Positions 37,642 through 47,688 of a stretch of 64,000 nt of DNA are shown here, piece after piece (within the stretch, counting starts at the first letter, position 1; every line of letters starts with the position of its first letter). Source of the DNA: Psychromonas aquimarina ATCC BAA-1526 (GTDB taxonomy: Bacteria > Pseudomonadota > Gammaproteobacteria > Enterobacterales > Psychromonadaceae); contig NZ_AUAM01000008.1 in assembly GCF_000428725.1 (NCBI RefSeq), positions 124,001-188,000 on the forward strand, in the 5' to 3' direction. The notes beneath the pieces were generated by a model that saw only the letters and a program-made list of their open reading frames with translations, was not told the DNA's origin and did no database searches. The translations under genes and the position numbers were made by a program.

Positions 37642-38436
37642 ATGAAAAGAGTATTCCTCCCGCTTTGGGCGTATCGATATTTTATACTTTCATCAATTAA
37701 AACTGAATTTCGCTCTCGTTTTGCGCGAAGTAAACTTGGTGGATTATGGATGGTATTGCATCCTTTAGCGCTGGTGCTTATTTATGCACTGATTCTTTCT
37801 CAAATTATGACGGCTAAACTGCCGGAAGTAGCAACTCAATATGCTTATCCTGTTTACATCCTTTCAGGAATAGTTGGGTGGATGTTGTTCTCAGAAATAT
37901 TAGGCCGCTCTCTAACGGTGTTCATAGATAATGGTAATTTACTTAAAAAGATGTCATTTCCTAAGCTTGCACTTCCGTTGATAATAATCGGAAGCGGGTT
38001 AGTTAATTTCTTGCTGCTGTTCATTACCATGTTTGTTGTTTTTGGTTTTTTAGGCCACCTTCCTTTTCATATGCTTCATTGGATCCCATTGCTAGTTTTA
38101 ATTACCTTAGGTTTGGCTGCAGGAATAGGCTTGTTTTTTGGGGTTTTAAACGTGTTTATGCGAGATATAGGGCAGGTTATGAACATTGCTTTACAATTTT
38201 GGTTCTGGTTAACGCCTATCGTGTATATGGCTTCAATTGTACCTGAAAAACACCATTGGCTACTGATGTTAAACCCTATGACAGGGGTAACGATGGGGTT
38301 TCAACACGTATTGCTATACGATAAAGCACCAGATGCTAGTTTACTTGTGTACCCAAGTGTATTTGCCATCGTAAGCTTGAGCTTGGCTATGGTTATTTTT
38401 AAGAAAGCAAGCGAAGAGATGGCGGATGTTTTATGA
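37642..38436 (+). CDS. wzm: O-polysaccharide ABC transporter permease
   Basis: A 264-residue ABC-2 type permease with about six transmembrane helices, and RSRFARSKLGGLWMVLHPL just ahead of the first, as in Wzm/KpsM. With Wzt it exports a completed undecaprenyl-linked polymer, a route distinct from Wzx/Wzy. The stop overlaps the wzt start by four bases. Confidence 0.92.
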   Translation: MKRVFLPLWAYRYFILSSIKTEFRSRFARSKLGGLWMVLHPLALVLIYALILSQIMTAKLPEVATQYAYPVYILSGIVGWMLFSEILGRSLTVFIDNGNLLKKMSFPKLALPLIIIGSGLVNFLLLFITMFVVFGFLGHLPFHMLHWIPLLVLITLGLAAGIGLFFGVLNVFMRDIGQVMNIALQFWFWLTPIVYMASIVPEKHHWLLMLNPMTGVTMGFQHVLLYDKAPDASLLVYPSVFAIVSLSLAMVIFKKASEEMADVL

Positions 38437-39659
38437 GTAATGTTTTAGAAGTTAAAAATGTAAGTAAATCTTTCAAAGACTACCGCTCTGAATCTCAGCG
38501 TATATTGTCTTGGTTTGGTTTGAAATCTAAGCCTATTCAGGAACATCAGATTTTAAAACATATTAATTTATCTCTTTCTCCGGGTGAGGCTGTTGGTCTT
38601 GTCGGGCAAAATGGTGCTGGTAAAAGTACGCTTTTAAAAATTATTACGGGTACCCTTAAACCATCTCAAGGTAGTGTTCATATCGCTGGCCGTATCTCAG
38701 CTATTTTAGAACTTGGCATGGGCTTTCATCCTGACCTGACTGGCCGTCAAAATGTTTATCACTCAGCTGGATTAATGGGCTTTACTCAAGCGCAGATTGA
38801 CGCTGTTATTGATGAACTTGAAGCTTTTGCTGAAATTGGTGAGTATTTTGACCAGCCTGTTCGTACCTACTCCAGTGGTATGCAGATGCGTGTTGCTTTT
38901 GGTGTAGTCACTGCTTACCGCCCCGAAATTCTGATCGTAGATGAAGCACTTTCTGTTGGTGATGCCTATTTCCAGCACAAAAGCTTAAACCGTATACGGG
39001 AGTTTCAAGAACAGGGCACAACGCTGCTTCTAGTTTCACATGATCGTGCTTCTATTCAGGCTATCTGTGACAGAGCAATTTTGCTTGAGAAAGGGGCGGT
39101 TATTAAAGATGGAAACCCCGAAGAGGTGATGGACTTTTATAATGCTTTAATTGCAGAAAAAGAAAACAGTACTGTCACGCAGACAGTTAAAGAAGATGGC
39201 AAAGTGGAAACCGTTTCCGGCACAAATGAAGCAACCGTCGAAGAAATTGGGCTTTATAATACCAAAGGTGAAATGGTTGAATTTGTTGGAGTTGGTGATG
39301 CGCTTGAATTACGTATAAAAGTAAAAATCCACCAAGACATCGAATCATTGGTTCTTGGTTACGGTATAAAAGATCGACTGGGGCAAGTTATGTACGGCAC
39401 AAATACATGGCACACAAAACAAGTGATTGAAAGTCCAGTAGCTGGAAATGTCTATGAGTTTATAGCCTCCTTTCCTGCAAATTTAGGGCCCGGAAGTTAT
39501 TCTATTCAGACTGCATTGACCGATCAAGATACTCACTTAACGAAAAATTATGAATGGCGTGATTTAACCTTGGTTTTCAATGTAGTGAATTCATCAAAAC
39601 AAGTATTTGCCGGATCAGTTTGGCTAGATCAAAAAATAGAGGTAAAACATGTCTCATAA
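38433..39659 (+). CDS. wzt: O-polysaccharide ABC transporter ATPase with C-terminal glycan-binding domain
   Basis: A 408-residue protein. The ATPase domain has Walker A GQNGAGKST near residue 59, signature YSSGMQMRVAFG near residue 146 and Walker B ILIVDEALSVGD near residue 166. From about residue 250 there is a C-terminal Wzt_C beta-sandwich. In E. coli O8/O9a this extension recognises the methyl- or phosphomethyl-capped non-reducing end of the glycan, so its presence agrees with the WbdD-like capping enzyme next door. It overlaps that gene by 11 bases. Confidence 0.92.
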   Translation: MSNVLEVKNVSKSFKDYRSESQRILSWFGLKSKPIQEHQILKHINLSLSPGEAVGLVGQNGAGKSTLLKIITGTLKPSQGSVHIAGRISAILELGMGFHPDLTGRQNVYHSAGLMGFTQAQIDAVIDELEAFAEIGEYFDQPVRTYSSGMQMRVAFGVVTAYRPEILIVDEALSVGDAYFQHKSLNRIREFQEQGTTLLLVSHDRASIQAICDRAILLEKGAVIKDGNPEEVMDFYNALIAEKENSTVTQTVKEDGKVETVSGTNEATVEEIGLYNTKGEMVEFVGVGDALELRIKVKIHQDIESLVLGYGIKDRLGQVMYGTNTWHTKQVIESPVAGNVYEFIASFPANLGPGSYSIQTALTDQDTHLTKNYEWRDLTLVFNVVNSSKQVFAGSVWLDQKIEVKHVS

Positions 39660-40920
39660 AAGTTTTTATAGGGCATTCGAGGATAAATTTAGAGGCTCGA
39701 GAGCATTAATAAAAAATAGAATAAAAATATATTTGCCATTTATTCTGAAATTGAAAGAATTATACCCTGATTCTTCTGCTTTAGATATTGGTTGCGGTAG
39801 AGGTGAATGGCTTGAATTGCTTAAAGATAATGGTATTTCTGCTCAAGGTATAGATCTTGATAGTGGTATGCTTGATGCTTGCCTTGAGCTTGGCCTTGAC
39901 GTCATACAAGACAATGGAATTCAATACCTAAAAGAACAGAATGATAACAGTATAGCAATAGTTAGTGCATTTCATGTTGTAGAGCATATAAGTTTTGATG
40001 ATCTTCAGGTGCTAGTTGAAGAGTCGCTTCGAGTCCTAAAGCCAGGTGGAATTCTAATATTAGAAACGCCAAATCCAGAAAATATTAAAGTTGCGACAGA
40101 AAAATTCTATCTAGATCCTACTCATATTAAATCAATACCTTCTGAGTTATTGTCTTTTATATCTGAATTTCATGGTTTTATACGGACTAAGGTTGTGAAG
40201 TTAAATGAACCAAAAGAGTTGGTGAATCAAAACTGTGCAAGTTTAATGGATGTATTAGGAGGTACTAGTCCAGATTATGCTGTTGTTGCACAAAAAGAAG
40301 CAGATAGTGATATTTTAAAGCATTTCGATAATGTTTTCAGCCAGGATTTTGGGATATCTTTAGTATCACTCGCTGCTAAATTTGAACGTCGTTTATTAAA
40401 TGTAGAAGCTAAAACTGCTGAGACAGAAGCAAAGGCAAATGTGGCAGAAGCAAAGGCAAATGTGGCAGAAGCAAAGGCAAATGTGGCAGAAGCAAAGGCA
40501 AATGCGGCAGAAGCAAAGGCAAATGTGGCAGAAGCAAAGGCAAATGCTACAGAAGCAAAGGCAAATGCTGCAGAAGTAGAAATGAGTCATATTTTACAGT
40601 CTCGTTCTTGGCGCTTCACAAAGCCATTACGGTGGTTTGGACTGCAAGTACGGTTGATAGGAGCTCTCGGTTTTAGAGCTAGATTTAAGTCTTTTCTAGT
40701 AAAAGTTATTCGTTTTTTTATTTCAGGGGCAATCAGGTTTGTAAGTACGCGGCCAAAACTAAAAGCTGTCATCTGGAGTCTTATAAAAAGAAGCTCTAGG
40801 CTGGAGCTGTTTACTAGAAAATTTCATTTGGATAATTCCAGTAAACATGAAATATGTAATGCTACCTTTTTAACCGAGAGAGGGAAGAGAATACTAAACG
40901 ACATAAAGGGGGAGAAATAA
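39649..40920 (+). CDS. WbdD-like chain-terminating methyltransferase with heptad-repeat coiled coil
   Basis: A 423-residue protein. An N-terminal class I methyltransferase domain (SAM motif LDIGCGRGEW, residues 45-54; HVVEHI; LKPGG) spans to about residue 215. A linker is followed by seven near-identical heptads of the EAKANVA type (residues 260-308), then SWRFTKPLRW and a basic amphipathic C-terminal region likely to bind membrane. WbdD of E. coli O8/O9a has the same order of methyltransferase, coiled-coil ruler and membrane/WbdA-binding tail. No kinase domain is visible, as for a methyl-only cap (O8 type). It sits between wzt and the mannosyltransferase. The cap-and-ruler role is inferred from architecture and context. 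Confidence 0.72.
   Translation: MSHKSFYRAFEDKFRGSRALIKNRIKIYLPFILKLKELYPDSSALDIGCGRGEWLELLKDNGISAQGIDLDSGMLDACLELGLDVIQDNGIQYLKEQNDNSIAIVSAFHVVEHISFDDLQVLVEESLRVLKPGGILILETPNPENIKVATEKFYLDPTHIKSIPSELLSFISEFHGFIRTKVVKLNEPKELVNQNCASLMDVLGGTSPDYAVVAQKEADSDILKHFDNVFSQDFGISLVSLAAKFERRLLNVEAKTAETEAKANVAEAKANVAEAKANVAEAKANAAEAKANVAEAKANATEAKANAAEVEMSHILQSRSWRFTKPLRWFGLQVRLIGALGFRARFKSFLVKVIRFFISGAIRFVSTRPKLKAVIWSLIKRSSRLELFTRKFHLDNSSKHEICNATFLTERGKRILNDIKGEK
40426..40572 (+). repeat. Seven 21-bp tandem repeats encoding coiled-coil heptads
   Basis: Seven head-to-tail 21-bp units (consensus GAAGCAAAGGCAAATGTGGC plus A), each encoding one heptad E-A-K-A-N-V/A-A/T. The first three units are identical at DNA level. 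Units 4 and 5 differ by a single base and the last two by two or three. Because the unit is a multiple of three, copy-number change keeps the frame and adds or removes one heptad per unit. The near-identity points to recent expansion. Confidence 0.95.
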
Positions 40921-40922
40921 TC

Positions 40923-43403
40923 ATGAAAATTTTAATAGATCTGCAGTCATGTCAAAGTCCTAGTCACATGAGAGGTATAGGTAGGTATTCATTAGATTTA
41001 GCCCTAGAAATGATTACAATTGGTAGTGGTAAGCACGATTTTCATATATTACTAAACTCCAGTTTAAGTGAAACGATCTTATCTTTACGTGCTCAGTTTG
41101 AACCTCTTGTCGGGAGGAGAAATATTCACATATTTGGTGGTGTTACTGGTGTGTCTGGTATTGAAAATAATATTGAACTTACACAATGTGCTGAAATAAT
41201 TAGAGAGTTCCATATTAAACTTATTGACCCTGACTTTGTTCATATTAGTAGTTTTTTTGAGGGGCTGGATAATAACTCAGTCACGAATATTCCAGAGAGG
41301 GGGAGTATTCCAACGGCCGTGACTCTATATGACCTTATTCCGCTGATCAATGAAAGTGACTACCTTGAGTCTCCTTTACTGAAAGCTTGGTATTATAGGA
41401 AAATTGAACAATTTAAACGAGCAGATCTTTTCTTTTCTATTTCAGAGAGTGCAAAAAAGGAATGCCTAGAGTATTTAAATATTGATGAGAAAAAGGTGTT
41501 TAATATATCATCTTCAGTTTCTAATGCTTTCTTAAATATTGATATTACAGAAACTGAATCCAATAATATTTTAGATAATTTAAATATTATCGGCAAGTAT
41601 GTATTATATACAGCGAATCTTGATACAAGGAAGAATATCACGGGTTTGTTTAAAGCATATTCACTCGTTGATAAGGAAATCAGGGACACATTAAAACTAG
41701 TTATTGTTTCTCACATCGATGAAGAGCGAAGGCTAATTATTGAAGCTGAAGCAGCTAAGGCTGGGCTTCATCAAGGTGAGCTGATTCTTACTGGGCACGT
41801 GTCAAATAAAGAGCTAATAGTACTATACAAGCGATGTAGTTTGTTTGTTTTCCCTTCTCTACATGAAGGTTTCGGTTTACCGTGTTTAGAGGCTATGGTC
41901 TGTGGGGCTGCTGTTGTAGGATCAAACACTACAAGTATCCCTGAAGTTATTGGACTGGAGGATGCTATGTTTAATCCTCTAGACCCAGTTGAAATGGCGG
42001 CTCTTATCGAAAAAGCACTTGTAGATAACGAGTATTATGAGTTGTTGCTTAATAATTCTAAACAAAGAGTTAAGATGTTCTCTTGGACTACAACAGCTAA
42101 GAAAGTACTTGAGAGGATGGAATCTTTTACAGTTTCAGAAAAACTAGAAGTTTCTAAAGAAAGTAAATATAAGCAATGCATTGATAGCATTTCCGATAAA
42201 ATATCAAAGTTATCAAAGAGTGAACTAAAAAAAATTGCAAACTGTATCGATCTATCAATGCCTAAGGAGAGGCCAGAACTACTTATAGATATAACTGCAT
42301 TAGCAGAAAGTGATGCTAAGACTGGGATTCAAAGAGTAGTCAAGTCTATAATAGAGAAATGGTTTGATTTAAGCTTGTCGCATCAAATTAGATTAGTGTA
42401 CCTTGCATCTGATGGTCATTATTACTATGCGTTTGATTATGAAAGTAAATATGCTAATAATCAAAATAGAGATAAAGGCTATGTATTGCCGACTTCTGGT
42501 GATGTTTTTATAGGGTTAGACCTTGTCGCTCACGCCGCTTCTGTTACCGGTGAAATATATAAAAAGTGGCGTGAATTTGGTGTCTTCATTTGTATTGTTG
42601 TTTATGACATATTGCCAATAAGAATGCCGGAATTTTTTCACTCAGGAATAAAAGATGCTTTCCCTTTATGGGGGAGTATGATAATTGAAAGAGCAGATAA
42701 GCTGCTTTGTATATCTGAGTCAGTTGCGAATGATCTAGAAGAATTCATATCTTCTTCAGCAGTCGAACGTTTACTTCCTTATACAATTGAGCATTTTCAT
42801 TTAGGAGCTGATTTTACAACACCAAAAAATGTTGTAACTGAGAGTGTCGCGACAGAATTGGAAGGGCTAGATTTATCTAAGACCTTTTTAATGGTTGGTA
42901 CAATTGAGCCAAGAAAAGGTCATGAGCAAGTTGTCAACGCATTTGAAACTTTATTCGCATCACGTAAAGATTATACGTTACTAATAGTTGGTAAAGAGGG
43001 GTGGAATACAGAGTGCTTAGTTAAAAAGCTTAAATCACATAATGCAAATACATCAAATGTCAGGTGGTTGAGTAATTGCTCTGACGATACACTACAGTAT
43101 CTCTATCATAACTGTTGTGCATTGATAGCCGCATCATATGGTGAGGGATTTGGTTTGCCATTGATTGAAGCTGCGCAACAGAATATCCCCGTTATTGCTC
43201 GAGATATTCCTGTGTTCCGTGAGGTCGCCGGCGACTATGCGTATTATTTTGATAATGATAACAGGGTAGATGTTATAGCCACTACGATAAGAAATTGGTT
43301 GGAATTATATGAGAAAGATGAACATCCAAAATCAGATAACATGCCATGGCTGACTTGGGAAGAAAGTTCAGAACAACTACTGAGATGTCTAAATATTAAC
43401 TAA
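40923..43403 (+). CDS. Double-domain GT4 mannosyltransferase (WbdA-like)
   Basis: An 826-residue protein with two GT-B/GT4 modules. The first (about residues 1-395) has RGIGRYSLDLA near the N-terminus and HEGFGLPCLEA (E315/E323). The second (about 450-826) has TGIQRVVKSI, VGTIEPRKGHEQV and GEGFGLPLIEA (E741/E749). Size and doubling match WbdA, the polymerising mannosyltransferase of E. coli O8/O9a, whose two sites make alternating linkages. The manC-manB-wzm-wzt-wbdD-wbdA order fits a polymannan or related backbone. With gmd/rmd downstream the donor could also be GDP-D-rhamnose. Confidence 0.8.
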   Translation: MKILIDLQSCQSPSHMRGIGRYSLDLALEMITIGSGKHDFHILLNSSLSETILSLRAQFEPLVGRRNIHIFGGVTGVSGIENNIELTQCAEIIREFHIKLIDPDFVHISSFFEGLDNNSVTNIPERGSIPTAVTLYDLIPLINESDYLESPLLKAWYYRKIEQFKRADLFFSISESAKKECLEYLNIDEKKVFNISSSVSNAFLNIDITETESNNILDNLNIIGKYVLYTANLDTRKNITGLFKAYSLVDKEIRDTLKLVIVSHIDEERRLIIEAEAAKAGLHQGELILTGHVSNKELIVLYKRCSLFVFPSLHEGFGLPCLEAMVCGAAVVGSNTTSIPEVIGLEDAMFNPLDPVEMAALIEKALVDNEYYELLLNNSKQRVKMFSWTTTAKKVLERMESFTVSEKLEVSKESKYKQCIDSISDKISKLSKSELKKIANCIDLSMPKERPELLIDITALAESDAKTGIQRVVKSIIEKWFDLSLSHQIRLVYLASDGHYYYAFDYESKYANNQNRDKGYVLPTSGDVFIGLDLVAHAASVTGEIYKKWREFGVFICIVVYDILPIRMPEFFHSGIKDAFPLWGSMIIERADKLLCISESVANDLEEFISSSAVERLLPYTIEHFHLGADFTTPKNVVTESVATELEGLDLSKTFLMVGTIEPRKGHEQVVNAFETLFASRKDYTLLIVGKEGWNTECLVKKLKSHNANTSNVRWLSNCSDDTLQYLYHNCCALIAASYGEGFGLPLIEAAQQNIPVIARDIPVFREVAGDYAYYFDNDNRVDVIATTIRNWLELYEKDEHPKSDNMPWLTWEESSEQLLRCLNIN

Positions 43404-43426
43404 TTCAGTTGTTAATTTCCACACAA

Positions 43427-43471
43427 CCTAAATTAGCTTTAATTGAAGCTAATTTAGGACTGTCGCTTTTT
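43427..43471 (+). terminator. Probable intrinsic terminator after the WbdA-like gene
   Basis: A perfect 13-bp inverted repeat (CCTAAATTAGCTT / AAGCTAATTTAGG) with a 6-nt loop begins 24 bases after the stop. A T5 run follows about 8 bases beyond the stem. The distance to the T-run makes it a somewhat weak terminator. Confidence 0.6.
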
Positions 43472-43605
43472 GTTCGAGATATTGGCTTTTTTAAAGAAGT
43501 GCGGGTGATAATGCCTTTTATTTTGATAGTGATAAGTAAATTAAACCGAAGAGAATAGAGTGGGGATGAATATAATAAACAACCTAAAAATGAAGGTTTA
43601 ATCGT

Positions 43606-44162
43606 TTGCTAGGTTATGGAGTCAATTTGGTATCGAAATATCATATAAAGTTCAACCAAGCCTTGTTGGCTTGGCGCAGGCATTCATTATGGCGGAGAGT
43701 TTATTGGCGACGATAATGTTCGTTTAGTGCTAGAGGGTGGTGAAACTTACAAAGCTATTTCTCTCGAAGAGCAACCCGAAATAGCAAAATCTGACTTTGC
43801 TGTCACAGCATTATATTTTTTACGATAACGATGTGATTGAAATAGTGGAAAATATTAAACCGTCAGAATGCGGTGAGTTAGAAATTACCAGCGGTAATAA
43901 CGAAAACTTAAAATGTGGTGATTTAAATATCGAATTATTGGATCGTGATTTCACTTGGGTAGATACAGGCACTTACGATAGCTTGATGGATGCTGGATAA
44001 TATGTGAAAACTATCGAGAAACAACAAGGCTTTAAGATTGCCTGCCTGAAGAGATAGGCTTCTGTCAGGGCTGGTTGTCCATGGAACAAATAAAGCGATT
44101 GCCAAACCATTGATTAAAAATTGTTATGGCAGTATTTATTAGATTTAGTTAAATTAAATTAG
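43606..44162 (+). pseudogene. rmlA: Decayed rmlA (glucose-1-phosphate thymidylyltransferase)
   Basis: Read across frames, this stretch recovers RmlA from its middle to its end: [17 protein letters not shown], then (after a deletion that removes the LGDNIFYG region) ISLEEQPEIAKSDFAVTALYF, NDVIEIVENIKPSECGELEIT, GDLNIELLDRDFTWVDTGTYDSL, QQGFKIACL, AKPLIKNCYG and YLLDLVKLN with TAG at 44160. It parallels the intact rmlA at 20.9 kb. At least four frameshifts and an internal stop make it dead. The 200 bases before it show no gene. It sits just ahead of the fdt module, where rmlA is a usual partner. Confidence 0.85.
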
Positions 44163-44166
44163 AGAT

Positions 44167-45090
44167 ATGATGAAACATACAACAGCAGATATCCAAAGTG
44201 AGAATATTGGTGAAAATACAAATGTTTGGCAGTTTGTAGTGATTTTACCTGAAGCGATTATAGGTAAAAACTGTAATATTTCTTCTCATTGTTTTATTGA
44301 AAACAAGGTCTTCATTGGCGATAACGTTACCGTTAAATCAAGCGTACAGTTATGGGATGGTATTGTTTTAGAAAATGATGTTTTTATTGGGCCGAATGTA
44401 ACATTTACAAATGATAAATATCCACGTTCAAAATCATACTCTGATTCTTCTCCTAAAACATTTGTAAAATCAGGGGCATCTATCGGTGCCGGTGCAACAG
44501 TTTTACCTGAAATTACGATTGGTTCAAAAGCAATAGTTGGTGCAGGAGCAGTTGTTACAAGAAGTGTGCCAGATAATGCTATCGTAGTTGGTAATCCTGC
44601 TCATATTGTTGGCTATGTCTCAACGGAGAATAATAAGAAAACATCTGCGTTATCTGTTAAAACCGAGCCAGAACTTATCAAAGTTAAAGGCGTGACACTG
44701 CATGAATTCCCACTTATTCATGATTTACGCGGCAACCTAACTGTAGGGGAATTTAATAAAGAAATTCCTTTCTCACCTAAAAGATATTTTGCAGTGTTTG
44801 ATGTGCCGAGCAAAGACGTTCGTGGAGAGCACGCACATAAAGAGTGCCATCAATTTTTAGTCTGTATTAAGGGAAGTTGCCATGTGATGGCGGATGATGG
44901 TAAACAAAGACAAGAGTTCATATTAGACGAGCCGAATAAAGGGATATATTTACCGCCTATGGTGTGGGGGGTTCAATATAGATATTCTGCTGATGCGGTT
45001 TTAATGGTTTTTGCTTCAGATCACTATGATCCAGATGACTACATTAGAAATTACAATGAATTTATGGAGAGTGTGAATAATGAAGCTTGA
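44167..45090 (+). CDS. fdtD: Bifunctional sugar N-acetyltransferase / 3,4-ketoisomerase (FdtD/WxcM-like)
   Basis: A 307-residue fusion. Residues 1-155 are a hexapeptide-repeat acyltransferase ([48 protein letters not shown]). Residues 170-300 are a cupin of the FdtA/WxcM family ([35 protein letters not shown]). FdtD of Shewanella denitrificans and WxcM have this architecture: isomerising dTDP-4-keto-6-deoxyglucose and N-acetylating the 3-amino product to dTDP-Fuc3NAc. It is followed by a GNAT gene and fdtB. The intact rmlA/rmlB 23 kb upstream must provide the substrate. Confidence 0.83.
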   Translation: MMKHTTADIQSENIGENTNVWQFVVILPEAIIGKNCNISSHCFIENKVFIGDNVTVKSSVQLWDGIVLENDVFIGPNVTFTNDKYPRSKSYSDSSPKTFVKSGASIGAGATVLPEITIGSKAIVGAGAVVTRSVPDNAIVVGNPAHIVGYVSTENNKKTSALSVKTEPELIKVKGVTLHEFPLIHDLRGNLTVGEFNKEIPFSPKRYFAVFDVPSKDVRGEHAHKECHQFLVCIKGSCHVMADDGKQRQEFILDEPNKGIYLPPMVWGVQYRYSADAVLMVFASDHYDPDDYIRNYNEFMESVNNEA

Positions 45091-45616
45091 ACAAATAGGT
45101 AAAACAATAAAATTTAGACTCGTTGAAATAAGTGATGCTGAATTTATCAATTCTTTAAGAGTTGATGGGAAATATAATAAATATTTATCAAAAGTAACCG
45201 GAAGTGTTAAAGATCAAAAAGAATGGATAAAAAAATATAAAGAAAAAGAAAAATCAGGCATTGAATATTATTTTATTATTGAAAAAATTGCAGATAAAAC
45301 CCCAATCGGGACCGTAAGGTTATATGACTTTGCAAGTGTAAAGGGATCCTTTTCATGGGGTAGTTGGATACTTAATGAAAATAAAACAAGATTATCTGCT
45401 GTTGAAAGTGCGATGTTAGTTTATGAGTTAGCATTCAGAACACTTCAATTTTCTAAGTGTCATTTTGAAGTAAGAAAAGAAAATAAAGGTGTTATAACAT
45501 TCCACAAAAAAATGGGCGCTCAAATTATTGAAGAAAATGAAATTGAATACTTTTTTAATTTAAATAAAAAAAACTATATAAATTTTTACAATGAAAAAAA
45601 ACATTTTATTGAGTAA
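45080..45616 (+). CDS. GNAT family N-acetyltransferase
   Basis: A 178-residue RimJ/RimL-like GNAT protein: [15 protein letters not shown] at the N-terminus, [10 protein letters not shown], and a C-terminal [19 protein letters not shown] pattern typical of GNATs acting on amino sugars in polysaccharide loci. It overlaps fdtD by 11 bases and precedes fdtB by 3 bases. As FdtD already carries an acetyltransferase, this enzyme may act on a different position or acyl group. Substrate unknown. Confidence 0.7.
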   Translation: MKLEQIGKTIKFRLVEISDAEFINSLRVDGKYNKYLSKVTGSVKDQKEWIKKYKEKEKSGIEYYFIIEKIADKTPIGTVRLYDFASVKGSFSWGSWILNENKTRLSAVESAMLVYELAFRTLQFSKCHFEVRKENKGVITFHKKMGAQIIEENEIEYFFNLNKKNYINFYNEKKHFIE

Positions 45617-45619
45617 CTT

Positions 45620-46738
45620 ATGATTCCATTCTTAGATTTAAAAAAAATTAATGCGCAATATCAAACTGAATTAAAAGAAGCATGTGCAAGAGTCATTGAT
45701 TCTGGTTGGTATGTATTAGGCAATGAAGTTGTTGAATTTGAAAAAGAATTCGCCACTTATTGTGAAACAAAATATTGCCTAGGGGTCGCTAACGGCTTGG
45801 ATGCATTAGTACTGATTCTGCGAGCCTATATTGAACTTGGTGTGATACAAAAAGGGGATGAAGTGATTGTTCCCTCGAATACCTATATTGCCTCTATTTT
45901 AGCTATTTCTGAAAATGGCTTAACGCCGGTATTAGTTGAGCCTGATATTAACACCTTCAACTTAGCTCCAAAGTTAATCGAACAGGCTGTCACTAAAAAG
46001 ACCAAAGCGATTTTAACCGTGCACCTGTATGGCCAAGTAACTGCGATGGATGAAATCAATACCATTGCTAAAAAGCATAATTTGAAAGTTATTGAAGATT
46101 GCGCTCAAGCGCATGGTGCTTTGTATACTGAGAAAGAAGGCCATAGTCGAAAAGTTGGTTGTTTGGGTGATGCCGCTGGTTTTAGTTTTTATCCAGGTAA
46201 AAATTTAGGCGCTTTAGGCGATGGCGGTGCGGTCACAACTAATGATAGCGAGTTGGCAAAAACGATCACTGCTTTGCGTAACTATGGCTCCCATGAAAAG
46301 TACAAAAACCAATATAAAGGTATGAACAGCCGATTAGATGAAATACAAGCAGCAATGTTACGCGTTAAGTTACGTTATTTAGATAAAGAGACAAGCGCAC
46401 GTCAGGCTGTAGCCCTGGCGTATTTAAAGGGGATTAATAACCCGCTGATTGAGTTGCCCGTTGTTGAAGACGTAAATGCCCATGTCTGGCATCTGTTTGT
46501 GATTAAAACGACCCAGCGTGAAAAGTTAGCTGATTATCTAACTGCGAATGGGGTGCAGTCATTAATTCATTATCCTATTCCTCCGCATAAGCAAGGTGCT
46601 TATAAGGAGTGGGGTAATGATGTATTTGACGTGAGTGAAAAGCTACATATGGAAGTATTGTCATTACCAATTAGTCCTGTTATGACGATGAATGAAGTAG
46701 GGTATATTGTAAATGAAATTAATAAGTGGTCGCTATGA
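45620..46738 (+). CDS. fdtB: dTDP-3-amino-3,6-dideoxyhexose transaminase (FdtB-like)
   Basis: A 372-residue DegT family aminotransferase. It begins [20 protein letters not shown] and has [11 protein letters not shown], the PLP lysine in [14 protein letters not shown] (K194) and [12 protein letters not shown], matching FdtB/QdtB. It aminates the C3-keto sugar made by the ketoisomerase domain of FdtD. A related C3 stereochemistry (Qui3N) cannot be excluded. It overlaps the next gene by ATGA. Confidence 0.85.
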   Translation: MIPFLDLKKINAQYQTELKEACARVIDSGWYVLGNEVVEFEKEFATYCETKYCLGVANGLDALVLILRAYIELGVIQKGDEVIVPSNTYIASILAISENGLTPVLVEPDINTFNLAPKLIEQAVTKKTKAILTVHLYGQVTAMDEINTIAKKHNLKVIEDCAQAHGALYTEKEGHSRKVGCLGDAAGFSFYPGKNLGALGDGGAVTTNDSELAKTITALRNYGSHEKYKNQYKGMNSRLDEIQAAMLRVKLRYLDKETSARQAVALAYLKGINNPLIELPVVEDVNAHVWHLFVIKTTQREKLADYLTANGVQSLIHYPIPPHKQGAYKEWGNDVFDVSEKLHMEVLSLPISPVMTMNEVGYIVNEINKWSL

Positions 46739-47664
46739 AATACTCAGTAATTATACCTGTTTATAAAAATGAAGAATCTATATCGAGATTATTAGATGTG
46801 TTAACTGATATGAATTCTAAACTTCATGGCAATATGGAAGCTGTATTTGTAGTCGATGGTAGCCCGGATAAATCGTATGAAATGATTCTTCAGCGTTTAG
46901 AAAGTTTGGATTTTTCGGCTCAGTTAATTGCTCATTCTAGAAATTTTGGCTCATTTTCGGCCATTCGTACGGGCTTGTCAGTAGCCAAAGGCAGTTACTT
47001 TGGTGTAATGGCCGCTGATTTACAGGAACCACCGGAATTGCTACTTGAGTTTTTTAATATCTTAAAAGATGATGGCCATGATGTTGTTATTGGTACTCGC
47101 TCTTCAAGAGCTGACACTTTATCATCTAAAATTTCATCAGGTATATTTTGGGGGATATATCGACGTTTAGTTGTAAAGGATATGCCCAGTGGTGGAGTTG
47201 ACATCTTCGGTTGCAATAATATTTTCCGAAAAGAACTGTTAAGACTTGATGAATCAAGATCATCTTTAATTGCATTGATCTTTTGGCTTGGATTTAGGAG
47301 AAAACTAGTCTCTTATGAAAGACTTGAGCGACTAGAGGGGGCATCTTCATGGACATTTAGGAAAAAGGTGGACTATATGATGGATAGTATTTTTGCATTT
47401 ACCGATTTCCCTATCAGGATGCTAACAAATATAGGAGCGATTGGAAGTGTTCTGGCCTTCGTTTTTGCGATTGTAGTTCTGACTGCACGATTAATGGGAC
47501 TTATTGAGGTATCTGGTTATGCCACTACAATAATTGTAATTTTATCATTTGGCACATTAAATCTGTTTGGCTTAGGTTTGGTGGGAACTTATGCTTGGAG
47601 AGCTTATGAGAATAGTAAAGGGCGCCCCTTATCTATAATTATAAGTAAGAAGACAAATCGCTAA
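46735..47664 (+). CDS. gtrB: GtrB-like polyprenyl-phosphate glycosyltransferase (GT2)
   Basis: A 309-residue GT2 enzyme with the N-terminal catalytic domain [36 protein letters not shown] (DxD-like) and two C-terminal transmembrane helices (about 233-255 and 265-290). This is the GtrB/DPM1-like layout: it loads a sugar from a nucleotide donor onto undecaprenyl phosphate. Directly after fdtB, the sugar is probably Fuc3NAc. The ATG at 46735 overlaps the fdtB stop; an in-frame GTG at 46726 is less likely. Confidence 0.8.
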   Translation: MKYSVIIPVYKNEESISRLLDVLTDMNSKLHGNMEAVFVVDGSPDKSYEMILQRLESLDFSAQLIAHSRNFGSFSAIRTGLSVAKGSYFGVMAADLQEPPELLLEFFNILKDDGHDVVIGTRSSRADTLSSKISSGIFWGIYRRLVVKDMPSGGVDIFGCNNIFRKELLRLDESRSSLIALIFWLGFRRKLVSYERLERLEGASSWTFRKKVDYMMDSIFAFTDFPIRMLTNIGAIGSVLAFVFAIVVLTARLMGLIEVSGYATTIIVILSFGTLNLFGLGLVGTYAWRAYENSKGRPLSIIISKKTNR

Positions 47665-47688
47665 GTGTACGGTAAAATTGTAATAAAT

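Noticed and set aside
40426-40572. Short repeats that might suggest a CRISPR-like array
   Set aside because: The units are contiguous with no spacers and keep the reading frame of a protein gene.
40396-40590. Cysteine-rich repetitive 64-residue ORF on the minus strand
   Set aside because: It is simply the antisense reading of the 21-bp heptad repeats in the WbdD-like gene; it has no ribosome-binding site and no independent support.
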